Part shown: positions 25,316-34,300 of the stretch, one piece after another
Numbering within the stretch: position 1 is the stretch's first letter
How the letters are laid out: the number at the start of each line of letters is the position of its first letter
Assembly (NCBI GenBank): GCA_045660745.1
Contig: JAZREJ010000022.1
Coordinates: 29,742 to 93,741 of the forward strand
DNA length: 64,000 nucleotides
Direction: 5' to 3'
From: RGIG6353 sp045660745
GTDB lineage: Bacteria; Bacillota; Clostridia; Oscillospirales; SIG627
Notes under the pieces: generated by a model
Database searches by the model: none
The model's input: only the letters and a program-made list of their open reading frames with translations
What the model was told of the DNA's origin: nothing
Translations under genes and position numbers: made by a program

Positions 25316-25495
25316 TTAGTCCTGCTTAATGACTTCCTTGCCATTGTAAGAACCGCACTTGGAACAAACTCTGTGAGGAAGGTTGTACTCTCCGCACTTG
25401 GGGCATACAGACATTCCGGGCACTTTGAGCTTCCACACGCTGGAACGTCTCTTGTTCTGTCTCTGACTGGATACTTTTCTCTTCGGTACTGCCAT
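25316..25495 (-). CDS. rpmF: 50S ribosomal protein bL32
   Basis: 59 residues: MAVPKRKVSSQRQNKRRS start and a zinc ribbon (CPKC ... CSKC), so this is the zinc-binding form. Start at the ATG at 25495; the GTG at 25507 overlaps the AGGAGG site. It follows the YceD-like gene, a widely conserved pairing. Confidence 0.95.
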   Translation of the reverse strand: MAVPKRKVSSQRQNKRRSSVWKLKVPGMSVCPKCGEYNLPHRVCSKCGSYNGKEVIKQD

Positions 25496-25542
25496 CTTAC
25501 TTGACACCTCCTCGTTCTATACTAATAAGCATTTAAGCAATT

Positions 25543-26058
25543 TTATTCCTCGTCGAAAAAGCATTCAAGCGCTTTCCAACGGGGGTCCTTGTCCTGTAAA
25601 TTACAATTACAGGTTACAAGATTAAGATCGGCACCGCATTTGGGACAAAGTCCGCGGCAATCCTCTCGGCACAGATGCGACATTGGTACGTTCAAAAAGA
25701 ACGCCTCTCTCGCAAGCTCTGCAAGATCAATCTTCCCTGATTCGGGAATAATGTATTCATCATTGTCCATATTCTCAAGAGTCTCGGCAACGGGTGCCGT
25801 TATCCTGTGTGTCAATACCCTTTCAACCGTGGTAAGACACCTTGAACAATGAGTGCGATACTTTACAGTTAACTCTGCATCAAGCTCCATATAGCCTGAT
25901 AAATTGACCGCACGCCCTTTGATACGGGAGGGAGTGTCCACTTCAATGCCCTCAACGTCAAGCTCAGGAGTGAGCTCTGTGTCAAAGTCAAGTTCACGGA
26001 TTTCCCCGCGGAGCAAGCCCGCAACGTCAAGCAGTGAAGAGTTCTGAACTATATCCAT
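25543..26058 (-). CDS. YceD/DUF177-family protein
   Basis: 171 residues with the YceD pattern: an N-terminal beta region, CSRCL in the middle, and a Cys cluster near the C-terminus (CREDCRGLCPKCGADLN) that probably binds zinc. The family is linked to 23S rRNA metabolism and is nearly always next to rpmF, as here (47-base gap). Confidence 0.9.
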   Translation of the reverse strand: MDIVQNSSLLDVAGLLRGEIRELDFDTELTPELDVEGIEVDTPSRIKGRAVNLSGYMELDAELTVKYRTHCSRCLTTVERVLTHRITAPVAETLENMDNDEYIIPESGKIDLAELAREAFFLNVPMSHLCREDCRGLCPKCGADLNLVTCNCNLQDKDPRWKALECFFDEE

Positions 26059-26098
26059 ACATCCTCTTTTCGGTCATATGCGAAAAACTGCAAAGTAC

Positions 26099-26127
26099 AT
26101 TATACACACCTTGACAAGTTTTGTCAA
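26099..26127 (-). promoter_or_regulatory. Consensus promoter of the yceD-rpmF operon
   Basis: Minus strand TTGACA (26127-26122), 17-base spacer, TATAAT (26104-26099). The -35 forms one arm of a perfect inverted repeat TTGACAA-GTT-TTGTCAA on the plus strand (26111-26127). Confidence 0.88.
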
Positions 26128-26177
26128 CAATTTTTTTTACTTTTTATAAAAAAGTCGTATTTTTTTTAAATCAATGA

Positions 26178-27935
26178 TTATTTTGCGTTCTGCTCTCTTA
26201 TTTCCTGAACCCTTGCCTTAACGTCATAGGTCTCAAGTCTTGCCTTAATTTCGTTGTAATCGTCAAGCTCTGCATAGCAGAAATCTCTGTAACCGAATAT
26301 AGAGGAAGAGATACCCTCAAGCTTATTCGATCTCATGAAGTTGATTACGTTGAAGGTAAGAGGAATTGCGGGAGCCTCATCGATGAGCATTTCTTCTGCC
26401 TTATGGAGAAGCTCGATTCTCTTGCCCTTGTTACCAACTGTATTGAATATCTCATCAATGAGCGCATTGTATTCTTCGTTGTCAAAGCCTGTGATGTGTG
26501 GCTTTGTAGTATCTGTGCCTTCGCCTATCTCGATAACGCTTCCGCTGTACTCACGTGCAAAAGGAGCAAGGAATGAGAATGCGTCGGTAGTAAGACCCTG
26601 ATAGTCAATACCGATAACATCAAATTCACCTTCGTAAAGAGCGGTCTGGTAATCATTAGTTCTCACGTCATTAACTTCAACCTTGAAGCCAAGCTCTTCC
26701 CAAACAGTCTCTGTATAATTTGCAATAGCAACGTCTGCGGTGTCTCTGAGAGAAGTGATAGCAATGGTGTAATCAGCGGGATTGATTCCGGATTCCTTGA
26801 TAAGAGCCTTAGCTGCTTCAATGTCTGCAGTGGTGGAAATAAGGTTGCCGCCTGCTGTACGGAATGCGGTTGAGTGATTCTTATCCTCAACACCGTATGT
26901 TACAAAACCTGTTGCGGGAAGAGTTCCGCAGCCTGCGGTCTCTGCAATGGTGTTTCTGTCAAGAGCAAGGCTGAGCGCCTGTCTTACAAGCTTGTTATCA
27001 AAGGGAGCCTTTGTTGTATTGAAGAAGTATGTGAAGGAGGAAAGGAGATTCTTTGTGGTAATATCATCCTTATACTTTTCATACGCTTCCTTGGAAAAGC
27101 TACTGATGTAGAACATCAAGCCGTCTTCCCACATCTGGAGTCTTTCTTCTTCCGACATGTTATAATCTATCGGAAGCTGATAAGGCTCAACTACATCCCA
27201 TTCAGCTGTATCGCTTTCGGGATCACGCTGATAGCTTACGTTTCTCTGGAGAGTGAGAGTGCTTCTGAGAACGTAGTTCTTAGCGGTGAATGCAGCGTTT
27301 GCCGCAAAGTTATCGCCTGAGCTTGACCAGCTGTCTTCTCTGCCGTATACAAGGTCCTCACGCTGAGGAGCAAGTGCAGGGCTGGCTACAGTCTTAAGGA
27401 AGAGGTCAAGATCGAACTCACCTTCAAACTCTACCTTGAGAAGAGTTCCGGACTCAGCATATACGCCAAGGTCGTCTGCAGTTACAAGACCCGACTTAAA
27501 TTCCTTTGCGTTTTTAATATTGTAAAGAAGGCACGCAGCAGGGCTGTTTGTCTCGGGAGAAAGAACACGGCGCCATGCATAAACAAAGTCGTCTGCCTGA
27601 ACGGTTCTTCTGTCATCCCATCCTGTTGTGTCATTGAGCTCGAAGAAAAGGAAATATTCTCCGCGCTCCTTGTTTATCTTTGTGTACCAGTCAACAGCAA
27701 TGCCCTCATGGAGATTTCCGTCTGCATCAAGGGTGGTAAGTCCTTCAAAGAACATACCTGTGTTGACAACTGTCTCCGCCTCATAGATCATCGGAACCGC
27801 ATCAATTGCGCCGAGAGCCTTTGAAACGTAAATCGGAATAACGGCACCCTTATCATCCTCGTCTCTCTTTGAACATCCTGTAAAGAGTGTAAGAATGAAG
27901 AGTGTTGCAAGTGCTAATGCTATGATTTTTTTCAT
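26178..27935 (-). CDS. Oligopeptide ABC transporter substrate-binding lipoprotein
   Basis: 585-residue family 5 (OppA-like) solute-binding protein with a lipoprotein signal peptide (lipobox LFTGC, Cys at about 21). Typical pieces are ADDFVYAWRRVLSPETNSPAA, FDNKLVRQALSLALDRNTIAE and the C-terminal APAIPLTF. It captures peptides or similar solutes outside the membrane. No permease or ATPase genes are adjacent. Start at the ATG at 27935, eight bases after GGAGG. Confidence 0.92.
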   Translation of the reverse strand: MKKIIALALATLFILTLFTGCSKRDEDDKGAVIPIYVSKALGAIDAVPMIYEAETVVNTGMFFEGLTTLDADGNLHEGIAVDWYTKINKERGEYFLFFELNDTTGWDDRRTVQADDFVYAWRRVLSPETNSPAACLLYNIKNAKEFKSGLVTADDLGVYAESGTLLKVEFEGEFDLDLFLKTVASPALAPQREDLVYGREDSWSSSGDNFAANAAFTAKNYVLRSTLTLQRNVSYQRDPESDTAEWDVVEPYQLPIDYNMSEEERLQMWEDGLMFYISSFSKEAYEKYKDDITTKNLLSSFTYFFNTTKAPFDNKLVRQALSLALDRNTIAETAGCGTLPATGFVTYGVEDKNHSTAFRTAGGNLISTTADIEAAKALIKESGINPADYTIAITSLRDTADVAIANYTETVWEELGFKVEVNDVRTNDYQTALYEGEFDVIGIDYQGLTTDAFSFLAPFAREYSGSVIEIGEGTDTTKPHITGFDNEEYNALIDEIFNTVGNKGKRIELLHKAEEMLIDEAPAIPLTFNVINFMRSNKLEGISSSIFGYRDFCYAELDDYNEIKARLETYDVKARVQEIREQNAK

Positions 27936-27999
27936 GTAAAAAACCTCCTGCTGGAATGTGCGCATAGCGAATATAGTTTACCATAATATTTCACCTTAT

Positions 28000-28028
28000 A
28001 TAATAACACAAACACATGAATTTATCAA
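28000..28028 (-). promoter_or_regulatory. Promoter of the OppA-like gene
   Basis: Minus strand TTGATA (28028-28023), 17-base spacer, TATTAT (28005-28000). The rest of the interval 27936-28239 is AT-rich and holds the divergent promoter at 28162-28191; I see no other feature there. Confidence 0.6.
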
Positions 28029-28161
28029 TGATAATTTTAACTTTTCCCCCATTTGCACAATAATTTTTTTATTATTTTGGCAAAATAACCAATAAAATCC
28101 CAAAAACGAAGCATATTTGGTCCAAAAAACTTAATTCCGGACGGTTTTAGAGCACAAAAAA

Positions 28162-28191
28162 ATCACATCGCAGATATTTTTTCCGTATAAT
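28162..28191 (+). promoter_or_regulatory. Promoter of the orphan Cys-rich ORF
   Basis: ATCACA (28162-28167), 18-base spacer, TATAAT (28186-28191) on the plus strand. Confidence 0.6.
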
Positions 28192-28239
28192 ACCACCGGG
28201 TGCTTCCTATTTATTCTGCATCCGGAAAGGATGGATTCC

Positions 28240-28644
28240 ATGTTCCCGTTTTCCTTGCCCTGCCTTTTCAGACGTAGCGGCAGCGCTCCGTCGGGTCAGG
28301 TGTGTCTTGTCGGAGGATACGATATAAGTCGCCTCAATTTCATGAGTGCCAACGTGTGCGAGTGCGAAATCAACAACGCCGTGTCTCTTGTTGAGAGTGG
28401 CTTTGACGAATACCGCCTTGACCCCGCGGCAGTCGCTGCGAAATTCTTGAATTCGCCATCAGTGCCGTGCGCCTTCCGAGGCAAGCCTGCATATCTCAAA
28501 TGCCTCAAGACTTTATCCTGCAAGACATATGTCGTTCTGGGTATCTCCTGTGTTGGAGACGCTGTATTTGAGCTTGACTGCAGAGATACCTCTTGCGGCA
28601 AAAAAATATACACGGTCAGCCGTGCGGCTTTCATCTGCGGATAA
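28240..28644 (+). CDS. Orphan Cys-rich small protein, unrecognised
   Basis: 134 residues with about ten Cys spread along the chain and no recognised domain. Supporting signs are a promoter at 28162-28191, GGAAAGG ten bases before the ATG at 28240 (the ATG at 28231 is too close to it), and a terminator right after the stop. It is the only plus-strand gene between two minus-strand housekeeping blocks. A non-coding RNA of about 500 bases from the same promoter is an alternative. Confidence 0.42.
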   Translation: MFPFSLPCLFRRSGSAPSGQVCLVGGYDISRLNFMSANVCECEINNAVSLVESGFDEYRLDPAAVAAKFLNSPSVPCAFRGKPAYLKCLKTLSCKTYVVLGISCVGDAVFELDCRDTSCGKKIYTVSRAAFICG

Positions 28645-28654
28645 AAATCCCCAA

Positions 28655-28694
28655 ACCTATCCCTCACGCTTGAGGGAAATAGGTGCGTTTTTTG
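28655..28694 (+). terminator. Terminator of the orphan ORF
   Basis: ACCTATCCCTCA / TGAGGG-AA-ATAGGT hairpin (two-base bulge) followed by GCGTTTTTT. Confidence 0.7.
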
Positions 28695-28786
28695 AAATAT
28701 GCAAAACCACGCGTTCTTGTGAGTAATTTGCCGCAAGAAAAAGTCGTCTTCGACAGCTGATGCTCACCGAAGCTCACGAAAATCAA

Positions 28787-28819
28787 GCAAGCTTTTGTCT
28801 GTAACACAAAAAAGCTTGC
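28787..28819. repeat. Inverted repeat upstream of the fba terminator
   Basis: GCAAGCTTTT / AAAAGCTTGC arms of ten bases with a 13-base loop, in the otherwise featureless stretch 28695-28840. Confidence 0.6.
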
Positions 28820-28840
28820 GCAATTTCTGTGTGTAAAATA

Positions 28841-28867
28841 AAAGTTCCTCCCGAGCGGAGGAACTTT
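28841..28867 (-). terminator. Terminator of fba
   Basis: AAAGTTCCTCC / GGAGGAACTTT hairpin with a five-base loop just after the fba stop. Confidence 0.85.
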
Positions 28868-28878
28868 TGTATTGTGAT

Positions 28879-29808
28879 TTATGCCTTATCCTTTGAGCCG
28901 AGAACGTTAACAATCTTGTGAGTAACGAGATCACGAACATTGTTTCTGGAAACCGAAAGATAAGTTCTGGGGTCGAATGCCGCGGGGTCCTTAACAAAGG
29001 TATCGCGAATACCTGCAGTGAATGCAAGACGAATATCGGAGTCGATATTGATCTTACAAACAGCCATAGAAGCCGCCTTGCGAAGAAGCTCTTCGGGAAC
29101 ACCTTGAGCATTTGCAAGGTTTCCGCCGTTTTCGTTGATAATCTTAACGTATTCCTGATTTACGCTGGATGCACCGTGAAGAACGATGGGGAACTCAGGG
29201 AGTCTCTTTGATATCTCTTCGAGAATGTCGAAGCGAAGCTTGGGCTCGCCCTTGAACTTGAATGCGCCGTGGCTGGTACCGATAGCGATAGCAAGAGAGT
29301 CAACGCCTGTTCTCTCAACGAAAGCCTCAACCTCTGCGGGATTTGTATACATAGCATCCTCAGCAGATACCTTAACGTCATCCTCAATGCCTGCGAGCTT
29401 ACCAAGCTCACCCTCAACGGTAACACCGCGCTCGTGTGCATATTCAACTACCTTGCGGGTGATTGCAACATTGTCGTCAAAATCAAAGTGAGAGCCGTCG
29501 ATCATAACGGAGGTAAAGCCGTTGTCGATACAAGCCTTACAGATTTCAAAATCTGCGCCGTGGTCAAGGTGAAGTGCGAAGTCAATTCCAGCATCCTCTG
29601 CTGCAGCCTTTGCAAGAGCCATAAGGTAAGCGGGCTTTGCATACTTTCTTGCGCCTGCGGAAACCTGAAGGATAACGGGAGAGTGCTGAGATGCAGCAGC
29701 CTCACAGATAGCCTGAATAATCTCCATGTTATTGATGTTAAAAGCACCTACAGCATATCCGCCGTGATATGCCTTATTAAGCATTTCCTTGGTATTGATA
29801 AGTCCCAT
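28879..29808 (-). CDS. fba: Class II fructose-1,6-bisphosphate aldolase
   Basis: 309 residues, zinc-dependent aldolase of glycolysis. VGAFNINNMEIIQAI at the start, LDHGADFE, SVMIDGSH, GELG, and LHGASS with the later NIDSDIR phosphate-binding stretch all match. It is transcribed alone from its own promoter. Confidence 0.96.
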   Translation of the reverse strand: MGLINTKEMLNKAYHGGYAVGAFNINNMEIIQAICEAAASQHSPVILQVSAGARKYAKPAYLMALAKAAAEDAGIDFALHLDHGADFEICKACIDNGFTSVMIDGSHFDFDDNVAITRKVVEYAHERGVTVEGELGKLAGIEDDVKVSAEDAMYTNPAEVEAFVERTGVDSLAIAIGTSHGAFKFKGEPKLRFDILEEISKRLPEFPIVLHGASSVNQEYVKIINENGGNLANAQGVPEELLRKAASMAVCKINIDSDIRLAFTAGIRDTFVKDPAAFDPRTYLSVSRNNVRDLVTHKIVNVLGSKDKA

Positions 29809-29848
29809 AAATACACACCTGTCCTTTTTTAATATTTTAACATCTAAT

Positions 29849-29877
29849 ATGATAATATATATTTAGCTTAAAGTCAA
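29849..29877 (-). promoter_or_regulatory. Promoter of fba
   Basis: Minus strand TTGACT (29877-29872), 17-base spacer, TATCAT (29854-29849). Confidence 0.75.
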
Positions 29878-29968
29878 TAAAATCATGCAAAAAAGAAGAT
29901 TTTTGTTAATTTATTAACATTTTTTGCATTCAAAAGCCTAACTTTACACCAAACATGCACAATTTCTT

Positions 29969-29997
29969 TTGACATTTCGAATTTTTTATGATATAAT
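29969..29997 (+). promoter_or_regulatory. Consensus promoter of the ruvCAB operon
   Basis: TTGACA (29969-29974), 17-base spacer, TATAAT (29992-29997), 44 bases before the ruvC ATG. No LexA-type box was recognised. Confidence 0.88.
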
Positions 29998-30040
29998 GTA
30001 CTATAAGTATATATATCTTTAAGAATACGGATTTCCAAAA

Positions 30041-30565
30041 ATGATAATATTAGGAATAGACCCGGGGATAGCAACGGTTGGTTGGGGAGTGGTTTCCTGT
30101 GACAGGGGAAGCTTTCGATATATCGACTGCGGAATAATTTCAACCCCTGCGGGGATGAGGGTAGAGCATAGACTTTACCTCATACACCGCGCTCTTGACG
30201 ACATAATAACACGTTATACCCCAAACGAAATATCGGTGGAGGAGCTCTTCTACCAGAACAACCAGAAGACAGTAATCAACGTGGCTCAGGCAAGAGGCGT
30301 TATACTGCTCACTGCCGAAGAGCACAGAATACCTATTGCCGAATACACGCCGCTTCAGGTCAAGCAGGCAATAGTCGGCTACGGCAGAGCGGAAAAGAAG
30401 CAGGTCATGGAAATGACACGTATATTTTTACATCTTGACAGAGTTGTAAAGCCGGACGATGCTGCAGATGCGCTGGCATTGGCAATATGCCACGGTCACG
30501 CATCAGGTAGTAAGCTTTACGGCACACAATCACTCAAGGATTCCAAAAAGACAGGCGGTAGGTAA
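30041..30565 (+). CDS. ruvC: Holliday junction endodeoxyribonuclease RuvC
   Basis: 174 residues. ILGIDPGIATVGWGV carries the first catalytic Asp, VEELFYQNN the Glu, and DDAADALALAICH the last acidic pair. It cuts Holliday junctions after RuvAB branch migration. First gene of a long plus-strand run; two bases separate it from ruvA. Confidence 0.96.
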   Translation: MIILGIDPGIATVGWGVVSCDRGSFRYIDCGIISTPAGMRVEHRLYLIHRALDDIITRYTPNEISVEELFYQNNQKTVINVAQARGVILLTAEEHRIPIAEYTPLQVKQAIVGYGRAEKKQVMEMTRIFLHLDRVVKPDDAADALALAICHGHASGSKLYGTQSLKDSKKTGGR

Positions 30566-30567
30566 GC

Positions 30568-31170
30568 ATGTATTACTACATTTCAGGAAAGCTTGTGCAC
30601 CTTACACAAGGGTGCGCTGTTATAGATGCGGGAGGAGTCGGATACGAGATAACCGTTTCGGACAACACTCTCGCAAAGCTCCGTGCGGAAAACGCGGACA
30701 AAGCGCTTCTTTACACACATTTTCACGTTCGTGAGGATGCCGAGGAGCTGTTCGGCTTTCACTCTCTTGAAGAGAAGAGCCTTTTCATTCATTTAATATC
30801 CGTATCGGGAGTAGGCCCTAAGGTGGCAATGTCCATACTTTCCACCCTATCCCCCGAAAAGTTAATTTATGCTATAGTGTCGGATGACGCCAAAACCATT
30901 TCCGCTTCCCCCGGAATAGGTCTGCGCACCGCACAGAAAATAATACTTGAAGTCAAGGATAAGCTCAAAAAGGACGGCGTTTCGGGAGGAGAGGACATCT
31001 CCGTTCCCATTCCCTCTCAGGACAAGGGGGCGCTTTCCGAGGCGCTTGAAGCACTCTCGGCTCTCGGATATTCACGCTCGGAGGCACTTTCAGCTCTGAA
31101 GATTGAGGGGCGCGATTCCATGAGTGTTGAAGAACTTATCCGCCGCGGACTCAAAAATCTGACAAAGTAA
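30568..31170 (+). CDS. ruvA: Holliday junction branch migration protein RuvA
   Basis: 200 residues: N-terminal OB fold (MYYYISGKL), central HhH motifs (VSGVGPKVAMSIL, SPGIGLRTAQKI) and the C-terminal domain that binds RuvB (ALSALGYSRSEA). Usual length. Confidence 0.96.
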   Translation: MYYYISGKLVHLTQGCAVIDAGGVGYEITVSDNTLAKLRAENADKALLYTHFHVREDAEELFGFHSLEEKSLFIHLISVSGVGPKVAMSILSTLSPEKLIYAIVSDDAKTISASPGIGLRTAQKIILEVKDKLKKDGVSGGEDISVPIPSQDKGALSEALEALSALGYSRSEALSALKIEGRDSMSVEELIRRGLKNLTK

Positions 31171-31180
31171 AGGATATCCC

Positions 31181-32251
31181 ATGAACAACGATTACCGTTT
31201 TGACGAGTACGATGAGTTTGACGACCGTCTTATAACAACAGCAGAAACCGAAATAGACCGAAGCTTTGAGACGGGTGAAACATCTCTTCGTCCTCTTACT
31301 CTCGACGAGTACGTGGGACAGGAAAAAGCAAAGGAAAACTTAAAGATCTTCATGGAAGCGGCAAAAAAGAGAGGCGAAAGTCTTGATCACCTCCTTCTTT
31401 ACGGCCCTCCCGGTCTTGGTAAGACCACCCTTTCCACAATAGTTGCAAACGAAATGGGGGTCAACATCCGTATAACCTCAGGTCCCGCTATCGAAAAGCA
31501 AGGGGACCTCGCGGCACTTTTATCAAACCTTTCGGCAGGAGATATACTTTTTATCGACGAGATACACCGTCTCAGCCGTTCGATTGAGGAAATACTTTAT
31601 CCCGCAATGGAGGACTATGCCCTTGACATCATCGTGGGTACGGGTCCCGCTGCACGAAGCATTCGCATTCCGCTCGAACGCTTCACACTCATCGGTGCCA
31701 CCACCCGTGCGGGTCAGCTTTCAGCCCCTCTTCGCGACCGATTCGGAGTTATTTTGCGTCTTGAACTTTACACAGAGGACGAGCTTGCAAAGATTGTAAC
31801 GCGCTCAGCCTCTATCCTCGGCATTCCCATCGAAGACGAGGGCGCGCACGAAATTGCCCGTCGAAGCCGAGGCACACCGCGTATTGCCAACAGACTGCTC
31901 CGCCGTGTAAGAGATTTCGCGGAAGTTGAGGGCAACGGAATCATCGACAAAAAAACAGCCTCAAAGGCTCTCTATATGCTTGAAATAGACGAGCTCGGGC
32001 TTGATAACACCGACAGAAGGATGCTTCTGTCAATGATCAAACATTTTAACGGAGGTCCCGTGGGACTTGAGACTCTGGCGGCGGCAATCGGAGAGGAATC
32101 CGTCACCGTAGAGGACGTGCTTGAGCCGTATCTTATGCAGATAGGCTTCCTTGCCCGTACCCCCAGAGGAAGAGTCGCCACCAAGAGCGCTTACGAGCAC
32201 CTCGGAGTTTCGTGGGGACAGGACGAAGCTCAGGTATCGTTTGAAGAATAA
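31181..32251 (+). CDS. ruvB: Holliday junction branch migration helicase RuvB
   Basis: 356-residue AAA+ motor. Walker A GPPGLGKTT, Walker B FIDEIHRL, sensor GATTRAG and the C-terminal winged helix (RTPRGRVAT) are visible. The N-terminus carries about 15 extra acidic residues before the family start. AGGA precedes the ATG. Confidence 0.97.
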   Translation: MNNDYRFDEYDEFDDRLITTAETEIDRSFETGETSLRPLTLDEYVGQEKAKENLKIFMEAAKKRGESLDHLLLYGPPGLGKTTLSTIVANEMGVNIRITSGPAIEKQGDLAALLSNLSAGDILFIDEIHRLSRSIEEILYPAMEDYALDIIVGTGPAARSIRIPLERFTLIGATTRAGQLSAPLRDRFGVILRLELYTEDELAKIVTRSASILGIPIEDEGAHEIARRSRGTPRIANRLLRRVRDFAEVEGNGIIDKKTASKALYMLEIDELGLDNTDRRMLLSMIKHFNGGPVGLETLAAAIGEESVTVEDVLEPYLMQIGFLARTPRGRVATKSAYEHLGVSWGQDEAQVSFEE

Positions 32252-32286
32252 GCGCAAGGAGTCCCTTCGTTTCAGAAAGGAACTTT

Positions 32287-33957
32287 ATGGCGAAAAGCAA
32301 AAAACAGAATCTTAAGGTAATACCTCTCGGAGGTATAGGCGAGGTTGGAAAGAATATTACCGCAGTCGAATATGAGGATGATATAATAGTCGTTGACTGC
32401 GGACTCGGATTTCCCGATGACGATATGCTCGGAATCGACCTTGTCATTCCCGACATCTCCTATCTTGAAAAAAATGCCGATAAGGTCAGGGGAATAATAC
32501 TCACTCACGGACACGAAGACCACATCGGCGCTCTTCCTTATATTTTAAAGGAACTTAACGTTCCCGTTTACGGAACAAAGCTTACCCTCGGAATACTTGA
32601 AAACAAGCTTGTGGAGCATCATCTTGACAAGGTGGCTGAGCTCAACTGCATAAGCGCGGGGGATACTGTAAAGCTCGGGTGCTTCTCGGCAGAGGCAATA
32701 CGAGTAAACCACTCAATTGCTGACAGCGTCGCTTACGCTATCACAACTCCCGTGGGAGTGGTGGTATTCAGCGGAGATTTTAAAATAGACCTTACCCCTA
32801 TTGAGGGTGAGATGATTGACCTTACAAGGTTTGGAGAGCTTGGCAAAAAAGGCGTGCTTGCATTCTTCTGTGAGTCAACGAACGCCGAGAGAGGCGGTTA
32901 TACCCCCTCCGAGCGTATCGTCGGAAACAGTCTTGATACTATTTTCGCATCCACCTCAAAAAGAGTTACCATCGCCACCTTCTCATCAAACGTTCACCGC
33001 GTTCAGCAGATAATCAATGCTTCGCAAAAATTCGGACGTAAGGTTGCAATCACAGGTCGAAGCATGATAAACGTTGTTAAGGCGGCAATGGATCTCGGAT
33101 ATATGCACATGCCGGAGGGAATGCTTATTGATATCGGAGAAATGAAGCGTTACCGCCCCGACCAGATAACCCTTATCACTACGGGTAGCCAGGGTGAGCC
33201 GATGAGCGCTCTTTATAGAATGGCATATTCAGACCACGACAAAGTAAGCCTCGGAGCCGAGGACCTCGTTGTTATATCCGCAACTCCCATTCCGGGAAAC
33301 GAAAAGCTTGTCTCAAGAGTAATAAACGAGCTTCTCCACAAGGGCGTGGAGGTAGTGTATAACCAAGTGGCTGACGTTCACGTTTCGGGACACGCTTGTC
33401 AGGAGGAAATAAAGCTTGTAACATCCCTCTTGAAGCCCAAGTTCTTTATTCCGATGCACGGCGAATTTAAGCATCTGTCACAAAACAGAATGCTTGCCGA
33501 ATTAGTGGGAGTGGAGCGTGATAACATTCTTATTCCCGAAACCGGCAAGATAATAGAAATAAACAAAAAATCCATCAAGCACCAAGGATCGGTTACTGCG
33601 GGAAATATTCTCGTCGACGGTCTTGGTGTGGGTGACGTCGGAAGCGTCGTGCTTCGAGACAGACGCCATCTTGCACAGGATGGTATCGTCACTGTGGTAG
33701 CCGCACTCGACATTGCGGCGGGTTACCTTCTGTCGGGACCCGACATCGTGTCACGCGGCTTTGTATACGTAAAAGAATCGGAAGAGCTCATGGAGGAAAT
33801 GCGTCTTGTAACAGGAGAGGCAATAGACCGATGCCTTGAGGCGGGGGTACGGGATGCCGCAACCATCAAGAACGTCATGCGTGACGATTTGGCGAAGTTC
33901 CTTTACACAAAGACCAAACGTCGCCCCATGATATTACCGATATTAATGGATCTATAA
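32287..33957 (+). CDS. rnj: Ribonuclease J
   Basis: 556-residue metallo-beta-lactamase/beta-CASP ribonuclease. LTHGHEDHIGALPYIL is the metal motif, VFSGDFKID and the C-terminal HVSGHA / PMHGE are beta-CASP motifs. Acts in 5'-3' mRNA decay and RNA processing in Firmicutes. A single copy is seen here; whether it is J1 or J2 cannot be told. Confidence 0.95.
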   Translation: MAKSKKQNLKVIPLGGIGEVGKNITAVEYEDDIIVVDCGLGFPDDDMLGIDLVIPDISYLEKNADKVRGIILTHGHEDHIGALPYILKELNVPVYGTKLTLGILENKLVEHHLDKVAELNCISAGDTVKLGCFSAEAIRVNHSIADSVAYAITTPVGVVVFSGDFKIDLTPIEGEMIDLTRFGELGKKGVLAFFCESTNAERGGYTPSERIVGNSLDTIFASTSKRVTIATFSSNVHRVQQIINASQKFGRKVAITGRSMINVVKAAMDLGYMHMPEGMLIDIGEMKRYRPDQITLITTGSQGEPMSALYRMAYSDHDKVSLGAEDLVVISATPIPGNEKLVSRVINELLHKGVEVVYNQVADVHVSGHACQEEIKLVTSLLKPKFFIPMHGEFKHLSQNRMLAELVGVERDNILIPETGKIIEINKKSIKHQGSVTAGNILVDGLGVGDVGSVVLRDRRHLAQDGIVTVVAALDIAAGYLLSGPDIVSRGFVYVKESEELMEEMRLVTGEAIDRCLEAGVRDAATIKNVMRDDLAKFLYTKTKRRPMILPILMDL

Positions 33958-33973
33958 TTAGGAGGACAAATTT

Positions 33974-34300
33974 ATGAAAATGATTTTTGCAGTCGTAAAT
34001 AATGACGACGGAGCAGTTGTAAACGCTCAGCTTATAAAGGCAGGCTTCCAGGTTACAAAGCTTGCATCCACCGGAGGCTTTCTTAAAAAAGGAAACACCA
34101 CCTTTATCGTAGGTGTTGAAGATGATAAGGTCGACGAAGTTAAGGACGTTATCCACCGCTACAGCAAAAAGAGAACTTATACCACTCCTCTTGACGTTGT
34201 TTCATCCGCTACCCTCGGAGGTGCTATGACCCCCATTGAAGTAACTGTGGGCGGTGCTACCATCTTCGTTATGAACGTTGAGCACTTCGAGCACATCTGA
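33974..34300 (+). CDS. darA: Cyclic-di-AMP receptor, PII-like (DarA/PstA)
   Basis: 108 residues of the DUF970 PII-like family: KMIFAVVNNDDG, TKLASTGGFLKKGNTTF and a C-terminal GGATIFVMNVEHFE. Trimeric c-di-AMP binding protein in Firmicutes. GGAGG precedes the ATG; its TGA shares a base with the holB ATG. The darA-holB-yaaT order is conserved in Bacilli and Clostridia. Confidence 0.92.
   Translation: MKMIFAVVNNDDGAVVNAQLIKAGFQVTKLASTGGFLKKGNTTFIVGVEDDKVDEVKDVIHRYSKKRTYTTPLDVVSSATLGGAMTPIEVTVGGATIFVMNVEHFEHI

Noticed and set aside
28190..28700. tmRNA, SRP RNA or RNase P RNA between the OppA-like gene and fba
   Set aside because: The conserved cores of these RNAs could not be found on either strand.
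28296..28736. 146-codon minus-strand frame opposite the orphan Cys-rich ORF
   Set aside because: No promoter or ribosome binding site on that strand, and it would run through the hairpin at 28655-28694; the plus strand has promoter, ribosome binding site and terminator in order.
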